A stretch of DNA of 10,610 nt, from the NCBI GenBank assembly GCA_900547045.1, contig URFB01000028.1:1-10610 (forward strand), written 5' to 3'. How positions within the stretch are numbered: the first letter of the stretch is position 1; every line of letters begins with the position of its first letter. The translations under genes were made by a program, and so were the position numbers. Shown here piece after piece: positions 6,525 to 10,610 of this stretch. Below the pieces are notes generated by a model, which did no database searches, had not been told where the DNA came from, and saw only the letters and a list, made by a program, of their open reading frames with translations. The stretch is from an uncultured Mollicutes bacterium. Lineage in GTDB: Bacteria; Bacillota_I; Bacilli_A; Acholeplasmatales; Anaeroplasmataceae.

Positions 6525-8498
6525 TTTTTCTTCACCCTCATTTTCATTATTTGCTTCAATAATTTCCTTAAGATGACCTAAAACATCATCCATAGATTTT
6601 CCCTTAATTTGACAGGCAGCATTACTTAAATGGCCACCGCCACCCATTTCCTCCATTACAAGCTGAACATTAATTTTTTCATAGCTTCGCGCGGAAATAC
6701 CAATTGTATCCTCGCTTAAATATCCAATTGCAAAGGAAGCCTCAACCCCGTCAATTCCCATTAGCTTATCTGCAATTTGGGCAAGGAAGGATCTATCAGA
6801 AATGATTTTATCATCTGGTAAGACTGTAATAGCATATTTTTCCATAAACAAGCTTGAATTAGTAACTGCACTCGCAATATCCTTTTCAATCTCAAAGCTT
6901 GGTCTAATAAGCTGTCTTACACGAATCATATCACCACCAAGGCTCTTAATTGTAGAGGCAGCCTCGAAGGTTCTTCCGCTTGAACGGAAGGTAAAATTAT
7001 TCGTATCAATTACAAGTCCTGCAAGCATACAGGTAGCCTCAATTGGTTCAAACTTGATACCCTTATTATAGAACATTATCATTTCACTAACAAGCTCAAC
7101 CGTACTTGAAGCATATGGCTCAACATAAGATACAACCGGATCAACGAAGGAAATTTCTCCACGTCTATGATGGTCAATTACAGCAATATGCTTAATATTC
7201 TTCTCAAGCTCTGGAAACATCATAATTTTAGGAGATTGAGTATCACACACAATTAATAATGAATTTGGTCTAGCCTCAACATCCTCAAAAGAAATAAAAC
7301 GACTAAAAATTTCAGGAGATTCATCTCTTAGGGCCTCATACATTTTTAAAATATTTTTATCAGACTTAGCCATATCAAAGACAATATGAGCCTCTTTATT
7401 TGAGGACATAACCATTCTAAGCACACAAATCATCGAACCAAGACAGTCTGCATCAGCGCCCATATGACCAGTAATATAAACATTAGTTGAATCCTCAACG
7501 GCATCCTTAAGCTCCTGAGCCTCAATACGGGCCTGAACCAAGGAATTCTTCTCAAGCGCGTCTGTTTTTCCACCAAAGTACTTAATCTTTTCATTTTGAA
7601 TATTAACTACTACCTGGTCTCCACCACGCTTTTCAGCAAGCTCAACTGCAGCCTGAGCTAGACCACCTAGCTCATCAGGCTCAACATCGTAGCACGCAAC
7701 ACCAATTGAAACACTCACACGAACATGGTTTTTAGTCGCGATATCTCGTGCTTGATTTAAAACCTCAAACTTATTTTCAACCATTTGACCTAATGATTCC
7801 TTATCAAGGATCATTACAAGTCTATCGTCATCATAGCTTTGAAGATATGCCCCATAGTTATGCATATAATCAGAAATCTCACCTAAAAATTGACCACGAA
7901 TTGTCGATTTTTCCTGCATATCGTAATCCTTAAGTGACTCTTCAAGATTATCAAGTAAGATAATTCCAATAACTGTAATACGGTTATCATATTTCTTTTT
8001 AATTTGCTCACGCTCAGTTACATTAAAGAAATATAGAACCTTTTCCTCACGATAATTTAAAACCTCATAATAATCATTTTCATATTGAATAACAAAGTTT
8101 TTATTCTTAGGCTCAAGCATTCCATCTAATTGGGGGATAACATCATATAGGGGTGCATCAATAAGCCTAGCCTTAAAAATACCCTTTAAATAATCATTTG
8201 TCCATTTAATTTCCTCATTTTCATATACTAAAATACCAATAGGTAAATTATCAACGGCCTCATCACCAGCCTGGTTAACATGATATGAAAGCTTATTCCA
8301 AACCTCAATTCTCTTCTCAAGCTCCTTGATATGAAGCTTTTGACGGTATGAAATGAACATCATTGAAAAGAAAACACATGCCATTAAAAAGACATTTGCC
8401 GGAATTAATATATATATTTTTGGCCAAAGGCTAAAAAATAAAATAAATAAACAGCATGAAATAATAAAAGATAAAACTGCAAAGATAACATTTTTCAA
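6081..8498 (-). CDS. gdpP-rplI: Fusion protein: c-di-AMP phosphodiesterase GdpP plus ribosomal protein bL9
   Basis: One uninterrupted ORF joins two proteins that are normally separate neighbours. Residue numbers below count from the upstream TTG at 8522. GdpP part: two membrane helices (about 12-30 and 36-58), a PAS-like domain (85-170), a degenerate GGDEF domain (about 180-310, with VSIGVA and KRGGDQ), then DHH/DHHA1 with metal ligands H353, D357, D359, D427, D450-H451-H452 and D506, and GGGGH (627-631). This part hydrolyses c-di-AMP at the membrane. From M667 to 813 is a full-length bL9: MKVILIADVKGRGNKG, NGYANYLLTNKLA, a charged helix, then the C-terminal domain. The preferred start is TTG 8498 (805 residues), 6 bases after GAGGTG; TTG 8522 overlaps the -10 hexamer. 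The acidic linker (656-666) is short. An internal ribosome-binding site may also yield free bL9. Confidence 0.93.
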   Translation of the reverse strand: MKNVIFAVLSFIISCCLFILFFSLWPKIYILIPANVFLMACVFFSMMFISYRQKLHIKELEKRIEVWNKLSYHVNQAGDEAVDNLPIGILVYENEEIKWTNDYLKGIFKARLIDAPLYDVIPQLDGMLEPKNKNFVIQYENDYYEVLNYREEKVLYFFNVTEREQIKKKYDNRITVIGIILLDNLEESLKDYDMQEKSTIRGQFLGEISDYMHNYGAYLQSYDDDRLVMILDKESLGQMVENKFEVLNQARDIATKNHVRVSVSIGVACYDVEPDELGGLAQAAVELAEKRGGDQVVVNIQNEKIKYFGGKTDALEKNSLVQARIEAQELKDAVEDSTNVYITGHMGADADCLGSMICVLRMVMSSNKEAHIVFDMAKSDKNILKMYEALRDESPEIFSRFISFEDVEARPNSLLIVCDTQSPKIMMFPELEKNIKHIAVIDHHRRGEISFVDPVVSYVEPYASSTVELVSEMIMFYNKGIKFEPIEATCMLAGLVIDTNNFTFRSSGRTFEAASTIKSLGGDMIRVRQLIRPSFEIEKDIASAVTNSSLFMEKYAITVLPDDKIISDRSFLAQIADKLMGIDGVEASFAIGYLSEDTIGISARSYEKINVQLVMEEMGGGGHLSNAACQIKGKSMDDVLGHLKEIIEANNENEGEEKMKVILIADVKGRGNKGQIIDVANGYANYLLTNKLAIQATDENIKQVEAEKEKEKEEAENHYQLMLKLKSEIESKSINIFLQVGGDGKLFSHITTKRIADEFAAQTGITIDKRKISLPAEINSVGIFTAVVDLGKNVQATIEMNVLEK

Positions 8499-8521
8499 GG
8501 ACAACACCTCAATTCTAATCA

Positions 8522-8530
8522 ATTATATCA
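8522..8530 (-). promoter_or_regulatory. Extended -10 promoter of gdpP-rplI-dnaB-prfA
   Basis: The minus strand reads TGATATAAT, a perfect TGnTATAAT extended -10. No convincing -35 lies 16-18 bases upstream, as often with extended -10 promoters. The start would fall near 8515, giving a leader of about 17 bases with GAGGTG (8510-8505) before the TTG at 8498. The promoter follows the rpsR terminator, making this a separate transcription unit. Confidence 0.7.
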
Positions 8531-8612
8531 TAAATATTAAAAAGTTTTTAGATGATACGCATTTTTTTATATGATTAATACTAAAAAAATTAATTTTTGA
8601 ACTATTAGATTT

Positions 8613-8640
8613 AAAAAAGACCTTTCAAAAATGAAAGGCC
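8613..8640 (-). terminator. Rho-independent terminator after rpsR
   Basis: On the minus strand a 9-bp stem, GGCCTTTCA (8640-8632) with TGAAAGGTC (8627-8619) including one G-T wobble, has a TTTT loop and is followed by six T bases (8618-8613). It lies 12 bases past the rpsR stop and ends the rpsF-ssb-rpsR unit. Confidence 0.9.
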
Positions 8641-8652
8641 TTTATTATTTAA

Positions 8653-8886
8653 CTAGTCTTTTACGAATGGTAATAATGCCATATGACGAGCACGCTTAAT
8701 AGCGATAGCTAGCTTTCTTTGATACTTTGCAGATGTACCAGTTACACGACGAGGTAAGATTTTTCCTCTATCAGTAACGAACTTTCTTAATAAGTCTACA
8801 TCTTTGAAATCAATGTGCTCAATATGATTTTGAGTAAAGTAGCAAACCTTACGACGACGGAATCCGCCACGATTTTGTTGTTGCAT
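8653..8886 (-). CDS. rpsR: 30S ribosomal protein bS18
   Basis: A 77-residue basic protein of normal length for bS18, which pairs with bS6 on the platform of the small subunit. Family signatures are RRRKVCYFTQN (10-20), DFKDVDLLRKFVTDRGKILPRR (26-47) and the C-terminal TSAKYQRKLAIAIKRARHMALLPF region. AAGGAGG sits 7 bases before the ATG, and the gene starts 15 bases after ssb. It is last in the rpsF-ssb-rpsR operon and is followed by a strong terminator. Its stop is TAG, the only non-TAA stop among the intact genes here. Confidence 0.97.
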   Translation of the reverse strand: MQQQNRGGFRRRKVCYFTQNHIEHIDFKDVDLLRKFVTDRGKILPRRVTGTSAKYQRKLAIAIKRARHMALLPFVKD

Positions 8887-8901
8887 AATATTTCCTCCTT
8901 A

Positions 8902-9429
8902 TTAGAATGGAAGGTCATCATCAGCGACATTTAAATCAAGCACTTGATCCTGACTAGGCTCAGCTGGAGCTTGCGCCTTGTTAGGATATTGAGGTCTTGC
9001 AGGGGCCTGATATTGATTAGAATATCCTTGATTGCCATATCCTTGATTATTGAAACCTTGATTATAGTTTTGTTGATTGTTAAAGCTCTGCTGTGGAGCT
9101 TGATTAGGATCACGAGGAGTTAGATTTTGAACCTGTTCAGCTAAAACCTCAGTGACATATCTTGTCTGACCCTGTTGATCCTGATATTGACGGGTTTGAA
9201 TACGTCCTTCAACAGACATCATATAACCCTTTTTAATGTATCTAGAAATGAATTCGGCCGTTTGTCTCCAAGCAACACAGTTAATAAAATCTGCGCCTCT
9301 TTCGCCATTTTGTGCTACGTATTGACGATCACACGCAATAGTGAAGGATACGGTTGCAGTTCCATTCTGTAGATATCTTATTTCGGGATCTCTGGTAATA
9401 CGTCCAACTAAAATAACACGATTAATCAT
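8902..9429 (-). CDS. ssb: Single-stranded DNA-binding protein
   Basis: SSB coats single-stranded DNA during replication, repair and recombination and recruits partners through its C-terminal tip. The 175-residue protein has an OB-fold domain (1-105: MINRVILVGRITRDPEIRYL, FINCVAWRQTAEF, GRIQTRQYQDQQGQTRYV), a disordered Gln/Asn/Gly/Tyr-rich linker (about 108-160) with near-repeats NQGFN, NQGYG and NQGYS, and the acidic tip DDDLPF (170-175). Length matches the main B. subtilis SsbA. GAGGT lies 6 bases before the ATG. Position between rpsF and rpsR is the conserved Firmicutes arrangement and marks it as the housekeeping copy. Confidence 0.97.
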   Translation of the reverse strand: MINRVILVGRITRDPEIRYLQNGTATVSFTIACDRQYVAQNGERGADFINCVAWRQTAEFISRYIKKGYMMSVEGRIQTRQYQDQQGQTRYVTEVLAEQVQNLTPRDPNQAPQQSFNNQQNYNQGFNNQGYGNQGYSNQYQAPARPQYPNKAQAPAEPSQDQVLDLNVADDDLPF

Positions 9430-9453
9430 CTAGATACCTCATTTCTTAATTAA

Positions 9454-9741
9454 TTAAGCTTCATACTTAACTACGATATGACGTAAAACTTTTTCATCAT
9501 ATCCAGCGATACGATCGAACTCATTTAAAGCTGTATTATTAGCTTCAACTAAAGCCCAAACATAGTAACCCTTACGATTCTTTTCAATTTCGTAAGCTAA
9601 TTCCTTTAAACCCATTTCCTTAAGCTCTAATACCTTAGAATCATTGCTTGTGAAAATTGCATTGATTGATGCTACTTCCTTAGCGATAGCATCTTGATCT
9701 AAAGATGGGTTTAAAATATACATTACTTCGTACTTTTTCAT
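9454..9741 (-). CDS. rpsF: 30S ribosomal protein bS6
   Basis: bS6 binds bS18 and then 16S rRNA on the small-subunit platform. The 95-residue product has the family start MKKYEVMYILNPSLD, a ferredoxin-like fold, the KELAYEIEKNRKGYYVWALVEA core strand region (46-67) and the LRHIVVKYEA C-terminus (86-95). The frame is open further upstream to an ATG at 9795, but AGGAGGTG lies 7 bases before the ATG at 9741 and the added residues would come from leader hairpins, so 9741 is chosen. First gene of the rpsF-ssb-rpsR operon, preceded by a promoter and a structured 64-base leader. Confidence 0.97.
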   Translation of the reverse strand: MKKYEVMYILNPSLDQDAIAKEVASINAIFTSNDSKVLELKEMGLKELAYEIEKNRKGYYVWALVEANNTALNEFDRIAGYDEKVLRHIVVKYEA

Positions 9742-9805
9742 CTTGTTACACCTCCTATGGTCTATTGGTCTATCAACTGTGATAGACAGGGGCATTTTTC
9801 AATGC
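9742..9805 (-). promoter_or_regulatory. Structured 5' leader of rpsF operon
   Basis: The predicted transcript begins with a 5-bp hairpin, GCATT-GAAA-AATGC (9805-9792), capped by a GNRA tetraloop, then a second perfect 7-bp hairpin, GTCTATC (9787-9781) with GATAGAC (9774-9768). A further ATAGACC (9765-9759) just before AGGAGGTG can compete for pairing with the same GTCTAT. Many bacteria regulate rpsF through a leader bound by the bS6:bS18 complex. I do not see the CCG element known for that motif, so membership is unproven. Confidence 0.45.
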
Positions 9806-9811
9806 TTATTT

Positions 9812-9840
9812 ATAATATCATATCCCATTAATTTTAACAA
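9812..9840 (-). promoter_or_regulatory. Promoter of the rpsF-ssb-rpsR operon
   Basis: On the minus strand TTGTTA (9840-9835), a 17-base spacer ending in TGA and TATTAT (9817-9812) form an extended -10 promoter. The start would be near 9805, at the first base of the leader hairpin. It lies between the pncC stop and rpsF. Confidence 0.75.
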
Positions 9841-9867
9841 GTCTTTTTTTGCTTTTTTTAAAAAAGT

Positions 9868-10344
9868 TTACATTTTTTCAATTAGGTTTATAGCAAAATC
9901 TATAATATACTCTGTAGCCATACTTCTTACTTTATTCCTACCAATATTTCCAAAATATTTAGTTGATGTATAAACATTATCTTTTATTCCCACACCAAAG
10001 CACACCATACCAACTGGTTTGTATTCTGTCCCCCCTGTAGGACCTGCAATACCACTAGTTACAATGCTTATATCAGCATTAGCTTCTTTAAGCGCTCCAA
10101 GAGCCATCTGCTTTGTAACCTCTTCGGATACAACTCCATATTTTTCAATAGTTTTAGAATCAACATTTAAATACTTTTCCTTAGCTTCGTTAGCATATGT
10201 AACATAAGCAACATTAAATACCTTAGAAGCATTTGCAACATCAACAATTCTTGAAGCGACCATACCACCTGTACAAGATTCAGCCGTTGTAATATGAAGT
10301 TTCTTTTCAATTAATAAATTAACTAATTTTTCAGCATTTTCCAT
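9868..10344 (-). CDS. pncC: Nicotinamide-nucleotide amidohydrolase (CinA C-terminal domain protein)
   Basis: This enzyme deamidates nicotinamide mononucleotide to nicotinic acid mononucleotide, recycling pyridine nucleotides. The 158-residue length is that of stand-alone PncC, lacking the N-terminal MoaB-like domain of full CinA. Motifs are TTAESCTGGMVASRI (19-33), containing the proposed catalytic serine, YANEAKEKYLNV (50-61), VVSEEVTKQMA (71-81) and SGIAGPTGGTEYKPVG (97-112). AAGGAG is 7 bases before the ATG. Full CinA genes often lie near recA, but no such neighbour is seen here. It has its own extended -10 promoter and no clear terminator before the rpsF promoter, so some readthrough into rpsF is possible. 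Confidence 0.92.
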   Translation of the reverse strand: MENAEKLVNLLIEKKLHITTAESCTGGMVASRIVDVANASKVFNVAYVTYANEAKEKYLNVDSKTIEKYGVVSEEVTKQMALGALKEANADISIVTSGIAGPTGGTEYKPVGMVCFGVGIKDNVYTSTKYFGNIGRNKVRSMATEYIIDFAINLIEKM

Positions 10345-10379
10345 AATTAAGCTCCTTATTTTTTGTTTTCAATATGATT

Positions 10380-10388
10380 ATTATATCA
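10380..10388 (-). promoter_or_regulatory. Extended -10 promoter of pncC
   Basis: The minus strand reads TGATATAAT, a perfect extended -10, placed 35 bases before the pncC ATG. No strong -35 is seen (TTTTAA at 17 bases). The leader would be about 29 bases and includes AAGGAG. Confidence 0.65.
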
Positions 10389-10421
10389 CACTTAGATTAA
10401 GTTTAAAATTAATAGTAATAC

Positions 10422-10427
10422 TATAAT
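10422..10427 (+). promoter_or_regulatory. Possible -10 element of the divergent plus-strand gene
   Basis: TATAAT lies only 10 bases before the ATG at 10438, with GGTGAT directly after it. If used, the start would fall near 10434, giving an almost leaderless transcript without the GGTGAT. No matching -35 is apparent. Confidence 0.3.
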
Positions 10428-10437
10428 TGGTGATTAT

Positions 10438-10610
10438 ATGCGAATTTGGCTTAAGCGTTTATTAAAGCTATCATTATTTTTTACTTTATTAATTCCTTTT
10501 TTATTTTTTATTGACCGTAAAAAAACAATCCATGATATTTCTAAAATGAATCGGGTGGAAATATATGATAGAAATAATGCTTTAATTTATACTTCCTTTA
10601 ATCTTCATGA
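10438..10610 (+). CDS. Membrane-anchored protein, probably class A penicillin-binding protein (N-terminal fragment)
   Basis: Fifty-seven codons are visible before the window ends. The product begins MRIWLKRLLKLSLFF, with positive charges followed by one hydrophobic helix (about 9-25) and then FIDRKKT, the layout of a signal anchor with an external domain. The following VEIYDRNNALIYTSFN (about 40-55) matches the xxIYDRNGxLI pattern found just before the GT51 transglycosylase domain in PBP1-type enzymes, which polymerise and cross-link peptidoglycan. GGTGAT precedes the ATG by a few bases. The gene is transcribed away from pncC. The catalytic domains are outside the window, so the assignment rests on a short stretch; another single-pass membrane protein is possible. 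Confidence 0.5.
   Translation, partial: MRIWLKRLLKLSLFFTLLIPFLFFIDRKKTIHDISKMNRVEIYDRNNALIYTSFNLH

Noticed and set aside
6802..7071. Plus-strand ORFs inside the gdpP, prmC, ssb and pncC genes.
   Set aside because: They lie antisense to well-conserved domains, lack ribosome-binding sites and show no recognisable protein features.
8499..8522. TTG at 8522 as the start of the GdpP-bL9 fusion.
   Set aside because: It overlaps the TATAAT of an extended -10 promoter, so it would not be in the mRNA. GAGGTG points to the TTG at 8498.
9010..9085. DNA tandem repeat in ssb.
   Set aside because: The similar units encode the low-complexity Asn-Gln-Gly-Tyr linker that is normal for SSB proteins, so this is not an independent repeat element.
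9742..9795. N-terminally extended bS6 starting at 9795.
   Set aside because: The extra 18 codons are made of the leader hairpins and lack a ribosome-binding site; bS6 proteins start at MKKYEVMY.
9841..9867. Terminator after pncC.
   Set aside because: There are only A/T runs that can self-pair weakly, with no GC-containing stem and no clean T tract on the minus strand.

Overview
The window is AT-rich and densely coding. Almost everything is on the minus strand, ribosome-binding sites are strong GGAGG-type sites, and nearly all stops are TAA. Gene content and order (rpsF-ssb-rpsR, gdpP-rplI-dnaB, prfA-prmC-sua5-spoIIR) are those of a low-GC Gram-positive bacterium. A spoIIR relic and a gut-type pectin-degrading GH105 enzyme suggest a Bacilli/Erysipelotrichia-like, possibly gut-associated lineage. 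I cannot name the genus from sequence alone.

Right to left, in the direction of transcription: at the far right a plus-strand gene, probably a class A penicillin-binding protein, begins and leaves the window. It diverges from pncC (nicotinamide-nucleotide amidase). Next is a three-gene operon, rpsF-ssb-rpsR, with its own extended -10 promoter, a structured leader and a clear terminator. A second promoter drives one long ORF that fuses the membrane-bound c-di-AMP phosphodiesterase GdpP to ribosomal protein bL9, followed closely by dnaB (replicative helicase) and prfA (release factor 1) and a terminator. A third unit holds prmC (methylates the GGQ glutamine of release factors), sua5/tsaC (tRNA t6A synthesis), spoIIR and a GNAT-like protein. 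spoIIR carries one in-frame TGA at codon 83, after which recognisable SpoIIR sequence continues to a stop that abuts the next gene. At the left edge a GH105 unsaturated rhamnogalacturonyl hydrolase, with a near-consensus promoter, runs out of the window.

Most of the window is conserved housekeeping machinery for translation, replication and second-messenger turnover. I see no defence system, CRISPR array, mobile element, tRNA or rRNA. The points that deserve attention are the GdpP-bL9 fusion with a preserved internal ribosome-binding site, the interrupted spoIIR with its Shine-Dalgarno-sequestering hairpin, the two-hairpin rpsF leader, and a CRP/FNR-like dyad upstream of the GH105 promoter.
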